NCBI RefSeq assembly: GCF_000003815.2
Contig: NC_049985.1
Coordinates: forward strand, 5,994,874 to 6,058,873
Reading direction: 5' to 3'
Length of the DNA: 64,000 nucleotides
DNA from: Branchiostoma floridae
Taxonomy: Eukaryota; Chordata; Leptocardii; Amphioxiformes; Branchiostomatidae
Shown here: positions 31,482 through 42,829 of the stretch, in pieces
Numbering within the stretch: the first letter of the stretch is position 1
Layout: the number at the start of each line of letters is the position of its first letter
Notes under the pieces: generated by a model
What the model was told of the DNA's origin: nothing
What the model saw: the letters and a program-made list of their open reading frames with translations, nothing else
The model's database searches: none
Position numbers and translations under genes: made by a program

Positions 31482-34400
31482 TTAGCGGGTTTTCTTACCT
31501 CGCTTTTTGTAGGATGGTTTTGTGGCAAAGTATGTATTGTAGTAGAGATTATACTTGATATTAACATCCTTACATCCAGATACTATGTAATGTCGAGCAT
31601 TAGAACTTTTGTCTGGCTCTATCTGTACATTGGAATCAAAAACATAAATAATGTCAGTGTCCTCTCTTGCCTTTCTAGGTGGCCAGAAGAACTTAGGATT
31701 GTCATCCACACCAAGACCTTTCCGGTCCCACTGTCTCTGCATGAAGTTAACTGTTGCAGTTGTAGATTCCCCCTGTACTGACTCGTGAATGTCTTCTACT
31801 TGACCCAGATACCAGCCATCTTCAAAGGCAACAGCCACAAAATTGTCCTTCACAAACTGAATGTCTCTTCTCTGCTTTTTGCTGGGAGGTTCCACACTCT
31901 CTTCCTCCTCACTGCTCTCTTCCTCCTCACTGCTCTCTTCCTCCTCACTGCTCTCATCATCTTCCATTTCATCACTCTCACTGCTGTCCCCATCTTCACT
32001 CCCTTCATCTTCTTCACTGGCATCTTCATCTTCACTCCCAGTGTCTTCACTGCTTTCCCCATCTTCACTCTGTTCTTCTTCATCAGTGGCATCAACACTC
32101 GGGACATTTTCACCGTTGTCTCCATCTCCACTCGGGACATTTTCACCGTTGTCTCCATCTCCACTCGGGACATTTTCACCGTTGTCTCCATCTCCACTTG
32201 GGACATTTTCACCGTTGTCTCCATCTCCACTTGGGACATTTTCACCGTTGTCTCCATCTCCACTCGGGACATTTTCACCGTTGTCTCCATCTCCACTCGG
32301 GACATTTTCACCGTTGTCTCCATCTCCACTTGGGACATTTTCACCGGTGTCTCCATCTCCACTCGGGACATTTTCACTGGTGTCTTCCCTCTCTTCATCT
32401 TCCCTTTGCAAGCTGGTGTCCTGTCTTTGCTTTGCCTCCACGCCTTTCTTGGTAAAGCCAGCCTTCACATGTGAGACGTCATCGTGCATTTGCTCTGGAT
32501 CTTCTGAAGCTGCATTGACTGTTATTCCTTCATCATCACCAGCTGTGCTGTTAGAACCAAGGCTGAGAATCGTTCTCAAGTTGTCTTCAAGCCTCTCTAC
32601 TCTGAACACAGCCCCTTTCTCGGAAAACCGGAACAGCGTTTTTGGACAGTGCCGGCATGTTGCTTCCAGGTATTTGAGCTGGGATTTGACAGCCTTTAAT
32701 CGCACACCCCCAGGACAACCAGAGGTGTTTGACAGGAATGTATCAAGCATTTGCAGAGAAGTGACCGGTCCACCGAATCTGTGAAGTAGCTCATCACGGT
32801 CTGCCTCTTGCTTTGCCTTCTTCTCTTCCTTCTTCTTGGCCTCCTCTGCCCGTCTCACCATCTTCTCTATTTTGTGCTGTTTTATGGCCTCCTCCCATTC
32901 TTTGTATGCCTTGTGAACCTCTGGCATCTTCTTTCTACTCCCTAACATGATGTTGTTGTACTTGTCAGGGTTCTCCACAGACATCCTATCAAGCCATTCC
33001 CCAGTTGCGTTTCTCTTGAACATGGCTTGTCCCTCCAGAGCCATCATGCTGATTGATGGTTTGGAGGTCTTCATGTATGTGAAATATCCAAAGTCATTTT
33101 CCCCTTTCATGTTTGTCTTTAGCATGTCTTTCATTTCTTCTCTTTGTGCTTGATTGCTTGCATCTTTGTACTGGCCATGTAGCTGGGAGTGGAACCGTCT
33201 CTCACAGACAGTAATCATGTTTGCCATGATTACCTCGAGTGCCTGTTTAGTCATGGTCTCTATCTCTGGAGAAGTTGGAGAGTACAGAGACTTGAAGGCA
33301 TCTTCTTCCCTCTTTGGTTCTATCGGAGAACCTGCAACAGTGAAGAGTGGTTCCAGGTCAGCGCTTAGCAGGGGTGTGCCGTCTTCTCTCCACTTCTCAA
33401 ACGTCTTCACTGCATGCTGGAGTTGGGGCGACAAGTCCAGAATGTGTACCCTCTTATCTAGTACAAGCCTCCAGTATGGCTCAGTGATATGATAGAATAC
33501 TATCCCCAGCGCTCTGCAGCCAGCCAAGAGTTGTGGGGATTTGATGTCTGCCCAGACTGCTCTCAGGAGCTTGTTGCCTGCCTTGTTGTACCCAGCATGG
33601 AACATGTCGTCCACATCTTTGCGGTGGTGGTATACCCCAGCCGCAGCCTCAAACAAGATGTTGAAACGGTTGCCCTTGAATGGCTTCATGTGTGTGCTTC
33701 GTTTTTTGTTCATGTGGTTGAGGTAGGTGACGAACTCGCCCATGCATCCAGATTTCTGGTCACCGCGGGGGGCAACTGCATCGCATGTGGTCCTTACCAG
33801 TCGCTGGGTCCCGGAATCACCCTTGCCCCAGGAGTATTCCCCGGCACTGTTTTGGAATTCCTTTAGTGCCTCCACACCCAGTTTTCCGAAGGCCTTCCGC
33901 CAAACTCCTTCCAACTGCTTTAGGGCCTCATCGCTGTAGGTGGCAAATCCGATGAGGCCATGCAGTTGGCAGTACATGTGGTTCATTTTCCCCATGTCCT
34001 CCCTCACACTGTCTTCAAGCTGATCCCAGTTCTCTATCACTTCCGGCAAAATCTCTTCCCTGTATGACTGTAGGAGTTCGTTGAAATGTTTTTGACTGGC
34101 AGCCCCATCCCCCATGGTGTTTTTTATCTTGCTGATGATGCGTTTGGAGTATGAGTTTGAGTTGTCCGCAGATAGTTTGGCCAGTTTCTCAATGATAAAC
34201 TTGAGACCATCGAGCTGATCCTCTGACCCCCCCGACTTCAATGGTAGAATTCCCAATAGCCTGTTCTGTCCTTTGTCTGTTGTAATTTCATAGTCCCCAA
34301 ACTTCTGCTGGTCCTCACTGGTGCCATCACTATGGAGGCTCATGTTGGTTGACTGGTCAAGGTGATCTGCTAGGTGGTAGGATGAAGCCAGGTTTGACTC

Positions 34401-35536
34401 CATCCGGATGTGCTGGCAAAACGTTGTTCCAGGTAGCTCACTTATATCGATCTCTTGTTTGCACAGCGTGGTCAGGACACAATGTATTACTTCTGATAGT
34501 TTGGTGGCAGAAACATTACAGCCGAGCAGTTTCATGCAGCAGAGGCGGAAGTCATTTGTAAACGGACTTGTAGGGTGTGGGCCAGTACGCAACTGGATCT
34601 TTCGGTCACTTTCACTAGATTCTAGTTCAAACTGTAAATGTTCCGCGAGACCTTTAAGTTCTGACTTCTCTTTCTTCAGGCGCTTGATTTCTTTCCGCAT
34701 AGTGTCATACTGCCTTGCCTTCTCTATGGTCTTCTTCTGATATGTAGACTGCTTCCTCAGCTTATTCTTCTGCTCTGTCACGACTGACAATCTTTTTCCA
34801 AGTTCCTTGGAGTGTTCCTTCTGTTGAGACAAATCTCCCTTCATTGTGTTCAGTTTTGCCTCACGTCGCTTCAATTGTCTTAACAAGTTCTTTACATTCT
34901 TCTTTGCCTCTCTTCCTGTTTCTTGGAGGTTCTTGATCATCTCTTTCTTCTTTCTAATCTTTGCTTCCTCCTTCTTTATTTTGACTTTCTGTCGCTCTGC
35001 TGCCTCCACCTTTTTCTCCAGGGAAAAGTTTTTAACCACCATCCTCTGAATCTCTGCATCCTTCTCTTTCACTTCACTCTTCAGCGATTGGTTTGCATGT
35101 TTTACAGCATCCAGCTTTTTTGACATTCCAGAGGTAGATGGTTGTGGCACAGGTTCAGGCTCAGCTGCTGGTTGTTGTTGTTTTACTCCCGTGTAAGTCG
35201 TTGTTCTCATCTTCTCCAGCTTTTTCGGATTATCTCCCTTCTTTGCACTTTTCTTCAGTGTTGTCATCTTCTTCTTCAACCTGTCTATTGATGTAAAAAG
35301 GCTTGTCTCGCATCCTCTCTCCAAAACTGCTGGTGCCATCAACCTCTCGAGCCACTGTATGGCCTCTTCAAACAACACCTTCTTTCTGCATCGATAGGCC
35401 TCAATCTCGGCCACCATCATCTCGGTAATAGGTACCCTTGGCTGGTCACTGCCCCATCCATTCCTCAGTACTTCAGCAGTTATGCCAGCAGTTGTACATG
35501 TTGGCCCTACTCTGATGTTTGCAGGGACAAGGATTT
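31482..35536 (-). CDS. Transposon protein, exon 2: coiled coil, DDE/CxxH-like core, ENVPSGDGD repeats, Tudor-like end
   Basis: With exon 1 it makes 1385 residues. Visible parts: Lys/Glu-rich coiled coil (about 175-350); a core with LHSDGTS (D438), MGDGAAS (D511), YCQLH (C557/H560) and GNRFNILFE (E664); a second charged helix (about 920-960); CRHC near 996; nine ENVPS repeats (about 1081-1181); an acidic Ser/Glu tract (about 1182-1250); a basic KKQRR; a C-terminal module (about 1260-1360) with DGWYLGQVED, FMQRQW and FFWPP, resembling a Tudor/SH3-like reader. The SDGT...GNRFN family occurs in many copies in marine invertebrates and, to my knowledge, lacks a function. The D-D-CxxH-E order is that of hAT/MULE-like RNase H-fold transposases, so transposase is the best inference. 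The acceptor ATGACAG overlaps an in-frame ATG, which would otherwise give 1353 residues. Confidence 0.75.
32095..32395 (-). repeat. Coding minisatellite, nine 33-bp units
   Basis: gggacattttcac recurs exactly every 33 bp from 32101 to 32365 (nine times). On the coding strand each unit gives ENVPSGDGD plus two residues, mostly NG. Units are near-identical, implying recent expansion; because 33 is a multiple of 3 the frame is preserved. Confidence 0.95.
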
Positions 35537-36135
35537 CTGTCATAAGAAAAAGAAAACATCATTTATAATTAAATTTTGAACATAACAAGTCTTCACAAAC
35601 TGATATCAACACTTATCAAGTTATCCTAATTAAGAATAATATATCTGACTTTTCTATCAACTATCTATATAGTAACAGCAAAAATAAGTTATCTGGAATA
35701 AAGATCAAGTTAACAAAATTTTGTAGATAAGGAATATTATATGCATGAAAACATAGAAATTGACTGTCTATTCTTAAATAGAAGATATTACTAATATTAT
35801 TAGGAAAGCACAGGGGCATGATGCTGCCCCCCTCCCCCTTAGACACGGTATAGATCGTTGGTACGAAGTACAGCGGAAGTACAGCAAAGGAAGGTGAAAA
35901 TCACTGGAAATTGAAACCAAACTTCTGAAGGAACACTAGAACCATTAATTGACCAAGGTTTTGCCGTGAAATTTGGGTAAATGTAAGGATTTGGACTAGC
36001 TATGACAAACTTTATAAGCAAACAAAGGGGTATGAATTTTTTCCTCCCGTCCGTAGATATCAATGCGGCAAAATCGTTAAAAAATCAGACATTACTCGAC
36101 TAAATATTCCATAGAATTACCAAAAAATAAATTAC

Positions 36136-36238
36136 CTGGCTTTTGGGAGCTAGTTGTGGCCGCATTTTCGTCGGATGCCGCTGCAATCGTGTCTGAATCA
36201 TAGCGATCTTCATCGTCGGCTTGGGGTGCGTCCGCCAT
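36136..36238 (-). CDS. Transposon protein, exon 1 (acidic N-terminus)
   Basis: Encodes 34 residues starting MADAPQADDEDRYDSD, ending in a split codon at a GTAATT donor. The start is AAGATGGCGGACG, a strong context that also matches the YY1 initiator motif. The frame also extends upstream (ATG near 36358), but this ATG gives the best context. The phase joins exon 2 exactly. Confidence 0.7.
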
Positions 36239-36833
36239 CTTCTCTCTCACCAACAAGCGTTGGTAGTCGGAAAAGTAGCCGTACATTTCGCGCGCTGTGT
36301 TTACTCCAATATATGCGAATCTGGTACCAAAATAACGGCAAACTTCTGAATTTTTCAAATATGTATGTATCTAAAAAATTTTTAGGAGGTACTTTCCCGA
36401 GAAAATCGACTTTTAAAACTTTACAGTAGAATATCTTCTCACATGGAAGCCGTACAGCCAACATTCGGGTGTCATTCTGTAGCTAGTAATGTTACCTACA
36501 AATCTAAGGCTAGCTTTACTCTTGTTTTCTTTGCACACGGCACGAAATCCCATTCCCGCGAAGCCGACCATTGTAAACAGTGAGGCCGGGGGGAGGGCGA
36601 GCGGGCTGCCGCCGGCAAAACTCGCACCGCCCGATGGGCGATTTCTCGCTTATTTCGAAAGGTATTTTGATAAATCTTTCACAAATATATAGTTGAGAGC
36701 CCCCTTCAACTATTAGTACCAAAATATATGCGTTTTCTGAGCGATTTATACCCGATGCAACGCCTTGAAATAGGTGCGATTTTCGGGTTTAGCGGCCCTG
36801 GCGAAAAAGAAATCGGGCCCTGTGGCACCCCTA

Positions 36834-37530
36834 CTATGAATTCACAGCTAGACAATAAGCATATATGTACATCGTTAAGAAATAGGTTAGAAGATATATA
36901 TATCCAGACATTTTCTCATAGACTGTCCACAGATAATGGTAAGTTAAGATTTTTCAAGAAACTAAAGAAGGAATACTCAATGGAAACTTAATTTAACATT
37001 ACTAGATAAATTCGAGGCCAGATCGGCAATGTGCAAACTTAGAATTAGCGCCCACCCCCTTGAAATTGAGAGAGGGCGGTACAAAAAGCTATCTGTGGGC
37101 GAAAGAACCTGTAACCATTGTATGGCAAAACCGGTGGAAGACGAAATACATTTTATTTCTAACTGCCTCTCTAACGATCAGGAAAGAAATGAGTTATTTG
37201 AAGAGGCATGCAAATTCCACAAAAATTTCCAAACGCTTACCGACGAAAACAAAACTATAACGCTGTTAACGTCACTTAACCCACGCATCATAGAAAAAGT
37301 GGGACACTTCGTCTTCCACTGCTTCCAGAAAAGAAGTCAAACCCTAAATACGTAGATTGCAGCTCTCAGCAGTCCATATCATTGATAGAATAGTCACTCG
37401 TTTACACTTGTCACCATTGTTATCTATACCAAAGTATTTCATTTTATACATGTTTATTATATTTTCTGTATGTTTCATGCTGCAATTAGCCCTCGGGCAA
37501 GAACTTGCAAATAAACTTCTATTGACACAT
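36834..37530 (+). mobile_element. LINE ORF2 C-terminal end and 3' tail, part right of the transposon
   Basis: Continues the frame from 30648 as SQLDNKHICTSLRNRLEDIY, then after a one-base frame change near 36990 as LRISAHPLEIERGRY, RTCNHC, VEDEIHFISNC and ending with a TAG at 37353-37355. The C-x2-C...H-x4-C block is the zinc-binding end typical of LINE ORF2 proteins of this type. A 3' tail with caaataaactt (about 37508) follows. 5'-truncated and frameshifted, so dead. Confidence 0.75.
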
Positions 37531-38580
37531 AAAAGCCATTGCCTTTAGTTCGCTCATACGTGGGCCGCCAGCTTTTACGTTCAATTCATTTTGCATTCAA
37601 AAGGACGAATAAGCAGAGTACTTTGAGCTGTTGCCAGATGATCAACGACCTAATTATCCCCAACTTTCTACTTTGGCCGTACTTTCCCCATGTGGACAAT
37701 ATCCTACCCTTGAACTTGGCTTTTTAATGCAGCACTTGATATTCCACGCTGAGTTCTGGCACACAAGGGCTTCAACCTTTTATTTCTGCAATTTGGTCCA
37801 ATTCCCACGTCCCACGGCCTGTATATATTGTCTAAGCAGTTGAAAGCCCAAGTTACCTGTTGCCGTACTTAGGATTGACCTCGTTTGCCGTTTGGGTACT
37901 GGCGTTGAAAATGTATTTAGTTAGTGCTCTAACTTCCAAGAATATAAAGGTTGGGTCCTATGCAGAGTTCCTAAAGATATGCTTGAACAAATTTTCCAGT
38001 CGCTTGCCTGGAAAATAAGTAAAAATAGACGATAATTTGGACTTTTAACCCCGATGCTGGCAATGGATTGATGTAGAAATACTAGAAGCAGCACTGGCTT
38101 CTAATCTTATAGCTACCCAGGCCACGCTTGATGGAGTAGATAATTTTCAATTTCTTGCAGTATGCAATGAGCATTCGATAACTGCCAGTTGAACATGTTT
38201 GACATTGACAAACCTTTTTGTTGCAATATTCTTGTGTATAATAAAGTGATTGACAGCAAGCTAAGTGTTCCTCCACACACAGCTGAATCATGATGACAAT
38301 GTTCAAAGCTTTGTTCAGACAGCAACAGGCTTACATAGAATGCAATTTTTAACAAACACATCCAATTTCCTTCACCTCATAGATAATCTGGATTTGCACT
38401 TTGGTATCACATAATGAAGAACATAAATAATCATGTTAGCAGTGACTTTATTTTTATGGAAAGTAATAAGTATGCTATCCCAATGCACAGATTGATGTAG
38501 AAGCTCACAAAAATGAAGGTACATAAGGCATGTATGCATAGCAACTTGATACTCATATTTTGTCAATGTAAATTTACCAA
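37531..38580. other. OTUD4 intron 3, between LINE fragments
   Basis: No exon or clear repeat supported. Confidence 0.35.
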
Positions 38581-38700
38581 TTGCTATAGTCATCATCGTC
38601 ATCAGCGGTCGGCTGCTGTGCAGGCGACTGCAAGCTTTCTCCAGTTCCGTCTATCGGCAGCGAGACGGTGAAATTGTCTGGGGGTGATGTGGCCATAATA
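38580..38700 (-). mobile_element. RTE-like LINE 3' end fragment
   Basis: The minus strand reads HRLAADRRNWRKLAVACTAA then DR and a stop, the typical C-terminus of RTE-type and related retrotransposon proteins (A-x-DR-x2-W-R). It is followed by a short gatgat microsatellite tail. Confidence 0.55.
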
Positions 38701-41107
38701 GTAATATAGTATATGAAATATAGTGTAATAGTATATAAAATGCTGTTTAATAGAAAGCCTTAAATGTTTTGAGAATTTGATAAGTCTTAGAACATATATC
38801 AATAGTAGCATATTTGCTGATTGCTACTGATTAAGAGGATCTGTCAGGATGTCGTTTTTTATCTGCGTAGGTGTGAAAAATATTGGTCCTGCCCAAGTAC
38901 ATTGGTCACCGTCCTCACCACAATTTAGATGTCACGATCGCAAGCCATTGACGGATGGCAGCATCGTGGATATCTTTATTCCATTATTTGCATGGTTGAG
39001 AACTGATAAGGTTATAAATACAGCATGCACAGGTAGAGGCTGGCATTGATGGAAGGTAACCTGTTCTCAGCCTTCCCTCCTTGAGGACAGAAAATCATAT
39101 GTTGTCATTGCTGTCGCAACACTTTTGCTCAGGCCTTAACCTGGTCACAGGCTTTTAGCTAGGATTTTATTACAGGGGGTACAAATTTCTTGATGAGTCG
39201 CAGTACTGTAAGTGAAATAGGCGCGACTATTGAAGGGGGATCTGGGAGCATCCACATTCCATTGTGCAGTGTTTCAAGTATTTTAAGTTAAAATGGTGCA
39301 TTCTAAGGTATCCCAAGGGGCAAAATTACTGTCATATAGAGGTCACAGTAGAAGTGGCATTCCTGGTCAATCAGAATTTCATGCTTGTCAGAGGATCTGC
39401 TACCCAGTGTAAGGGAGGCTAATGCTTCCAATTCTTGTTATTCTAAGAAAAGTGCGACCATGACCCATGCCTAGCAAAAAGCCTGCCTGGTCACCATTCT
39501 CCTGTTGTGAGCTTAGGGGTGTTTTATCTGGCCCTGTCTGCTAAGCTTAGGCCTGTTTCTGTCAGCCAGTCTTTTTAGCTGGCCTTTACAGGTTTCGATC
39601 CTGGTAAAGATTTCCCCTGTGTGCACCAATGAACTAGGTGAGCAGGCTGCACTAATCTTAGCACCATCTTGATAGCAGGGAGCTCCCAATGGTATGGTCC
39701 CAGGCTATTAGGCTAGGTGGTAAAAATGTGTCTGGTTAGTGAGCTGGCCCTATAGCTTAGTAAAGACCTGCCTACCCTAGCCTTTTTTTTGTGTCGACCA
39801 CTGGCAAGAGACTGGCAATTAAGATTTTTTTATATTACAGTTTAGTTATAAAGACGGTGCGTGTCATGGAATGATTGTCGACATGTTCTTTTCATTTCTG
39901 TAACAATAGAAAAAGTTGCACCCGGCAGAAGAATTCTCCAAAAATGTACGATCTTCATGCAGAATCTTTGCCAAAATATAGTCTTTGCCTGTTCTTTGGG
40001 TGTACCAACAAAATATCATAGAAATTCATATGTGGGTAATGTTTGTGATGATCTAGTTTAGCATTGATAAAAAATACTGAATCCTTTTGTACCAGATGTT
40101 TTACTGTAATATATCTTTGATCTCAGTTATGCTGACCTATATGTTCTATCTTTCATTGTTTGAAGCAAGCCATAGCAAAGGGAACACTAAAGGATTTTGA
40201 TGCTTTTATAAAAGCCTGAAATATTAATAAACTGAATTTAGACCACAGGAGTGCCCGTTATAAAGGACAACAATAAGTAATACCTCCCGCAGGACCCTTA
40301 CTTTGCAAGAACGTATTGATTATGCGGTTGAAGGCTGCGGTCGTGACGCCGTAGTGGTCACACCGGGCTCAACAGTTGTCCAAGCCTTGCACCACGGCGA
40401 CTTACACGCTCGAAATTGGAGGTGGCTGCCCGAGATTGATCGCACACAAACTCCACAGATCAATTACCCATAGGGAAAAGGGTCTGCGTGGAAGGACTTA
40501 TCTCCGCAAAATGTGTGGCTCTCTGGTGACGATAAGACAGGTAGCTTAGTAGATCTGGCATCTCTGCCAGGGGGAGGTAATGGCTACTGTTTGTCAAGTT
40601 GTGGAGGGGAGGGGGGGTTGCACTTGTCCCAATCAGCCCACAGCTGGACATGTAGGTACTTCTTCACTGCCAGGAAAGTTCCTTCCACAGATCCATCACG
40701 TAGTCACCCTTCCTGTGCAGGTTTCAAAGCAGGAGAAAGCCTGCCAGATACGAACCGCATCTGCAAATGTGTGATATAATCATCACCGAGGTGAAAAATG
40801 ATGCCCTTTTACGTGTAGTTTCTGTGTCTGTAATTACTGTTATTGCCTCCAGCATGGAGATTGATTATTGGATTCTTAACTGTATTTTCCTTGGGTGGTG
40901 TAGGAGTGATATGGTCCCTTATCATGCTTATGAGTGATGTTAGATGTCGGTAAGTCTGACATATGATTTATGACTGATGGAAGTGAGAGATACGGGAAGG
41001 ATTTTCGAAAGTTACATGGAGTTTCTACTTTCATGGCATGATTGTCATGTTGTTATCTGTATGTGTTGATTATTGTTTGTATATTGACAGTCTAGAGTAA
41101 TTCAGTC
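38701..41107. other. OTUD4 intron 3, continued
   Basis: No coding exon supported. A GC-richer non-repetitive island spans about 40300-40790 and could be conserved non-coding DNA. Confidence 0.35.
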
Positions 41108-41195
41108 ATGAGTGAGTGGGACTGGGTGGGTGAGTGAGTGTCTGAGGAAGTGTCTGTGAGAGTGGGAGAAGTGAGTGAGTGAGTGAGTGAGTTAA
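41108..41195 (+). repeat. (GTGA)n-like microsatellite
   Basis: Imperfect gtgagtgg and gagtgagtgagtgagt runs. Confidence 0.85.
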
Positions 41196-41231
41196 TGAAA
41201 CTTAATAGTCTCGTGGTCAAATGGTGCAAAG

Positions 41232-41595
41232 CAGGGTTGTAGCCAGCCTGAAATCATTTTCAGTCTGCTTGATTTTGAATGGGAATCCTATCGAGAACCG
41301 AAGGCATGGCATGACGATGCACGTCATTTCTAGGGTTTCTGGGTCCCAGAAAATTTTTAAATCAAGACCCTCTGAAACACTATTTCCTGCATTTTGATTT
41401 GCAAATTTTGCTTGTTGACTAAGCTGTCCAATGGCATCTGTTTTGGTGAAGAAGAACACATGGGTTTCAGTTTTTTTATATCTTTACATATCAATTTTTG
41501 TCTGTCCCAGGGGACGGCATGGGGAAAACTTTTTTCAGTCCCCAGCTGCAAAATTCCTTCAAAGGACTGAAGGACAGGTGCTGGCTACAACCCTG
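41232..41595. mobile_element. hAT-type MITE with a perfect 8-bp target duplication
   Basis: A 364 bp element with inverted ends CAGGGTTGTAGCCAGC and GCTGGCTACAACCCTG (16 bp, perfect), flanked by GTGCAAAG on both sides (41224-41231 and 41596-41603). CAGGG ends with an 8-bp duplication are diagnostic of hAT. No coding capacity. Confidence 0.92.
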
Positions 41596-42579
41596 GTGCA
41601 AAGTCACAATATCCTAAGAAATGCAACCAGTTATTTTAGCAGCCTTTTAAGCTGTAGGGACCTAGCATTGTTTGCAATAAGTTATTACACACTTGCCCTG
41701 TAGGTAATGCCAATCACAGTGACAATGACATTGACAGAATAGACACTAGATGAAGGTCAATGACAATATGGGACACTTAGTCTCCAACCAGATCCTGTGG
41801 TGGCATAAGATTCCATCAAAAGCTGCCAGAGGAGTGAAGCCGGCCTACTGGTGGCTTAAATGACTCCCTTTGGCCAGCTATATATATATATACTCCTTAG
41901 ACAGCCTTGATACTATCTTGTAGCACTGGTAAATCTGTCTGGAGATAAGTGGGACTGTCACTGGGACACATGGCTATTCCAATTCAAATACTCAATGTTC
42001 TAAATCTAAACTTATCTGGTATGTCTTCTTTGTTTGTAGATAGGTTGTGGTTGTTTTTTTATGCCATATTATATGGTAACCACAACTTTCTTAGTACTTA
42101 TAACAAGAAAATATGTCCTGTTAAAAATTGTGTAGCTCAACAGTTTGTCAGTACATTACCTGCCAGACTTGGAGCCTGAGGTGGTACACAATAGGAAGAT
42201 TACAATGGATGAGAAAGGTTAATTGTGTTGTGAGCCAAACGGCACTCCTAATCCACCCCTCTAGCTGGTTGCTTTGGAAGGGATTTGTTTTAAGATGAGC
42301 AACTTCCCCTGGGACTCGACAGCAGGTATTTGGACACCTAAACCAGCCAAGCTATGTCTTCTGTGATCTAGATGGCAGTTTGTCCAATATATCATATCTG
42401 GCTGACCTATATATCCAAGACTTTACACCAAATACTAATAATGTATAATTCATATGTTCAGTGAAATTTGATGTTTTGTACACTCAGATTGACCAGTTCT
42501 TGGGCAAGGGTATTCTGAATCTGCTTTAGGAGTCTAACTTAGTCTGGGGTAGAATTAAGAGAAATAGTCCAAACTTGTC

Positions 42580-42740
42580 AAAGTGTCCATTGGCAAGCAA
42601 AAGTTCTGTAGCTCTACAGCAAAGGTACACAGTATGGCATTACAGCAAAGCTAAACTGTGGCTCTACAAGAAAGCTATATATATAACACTGTGGCTCTAC
42701 AAGAAAGCTATATATATAAAACTGTGGCTCTACAAGAAAG

Positions 42741-42745
<5 letters not shown>
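42580..42745 (+). repeat. Minisatellite: gtggctctacaagaaagcta
   Basis: Three near-identical units of about 36-42 bp plus two diverged ones on the left. It runs into the (AT)n tract; another diverged copy is at about 42978. Confidence 0.85.

Positions 42746-42807
<62 letters not shown>
42742..42807. repeat. (AT)n microsatellite
   Basis: About 66 bp of uninterrupted alternating a and t. Confidence 0.95.
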
Positions 42808-42813
<6 letters not shown>

Positions 42814-42829
42814 GTCAGCTGCAAGGTAG

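Larger units (their letters stand above)
30649..36833 (-). mobile_element. Intact 6.2 kb DNA transposon with an uncharacterised transposase-like gene
   Basis: The left end TAGGGGTAACACA (30649-30661) and right end TGTGGCACCCCTA (36821-36833) are inverted repeats, TAGGGGT(A/G)(A/C)CACA. CTATGAA flanks it on both sides (30642-30648 and 36834-36840); with a one-base shift the duplication is the 8-mer CTATGAAT. The host sequence is a LINE whose reading frame runs through once the element and one copy of the duplication are taken away, a strong sign of real insertion boundaries. The single gene (36238 to 31482, minus) has no stop or frameshift, suggesting recent activity. TAG-type ends with 7-8 bp duplications point to hAT or another 8-bp-duplication superfamily (for example KDZ/Zisupton or P). 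Confidence 0.85.

Noticed and set aside
31785-32784. Plus-strand Ser/Leu/Pro-rich frames of 229 and 307 residues
   Set aside because: They are the antisense of the ENVPSGDGD and acidic tracts of the transposon gene and only reflect its 33-bp period.
31482-36358. A single-copy cellular host gene nested in OTUD4
   Set aside because: Terminal inverted repeats, the target duplication and the interrupted LINE frame show it is a mobile element, although later domestication cannot be excluded.
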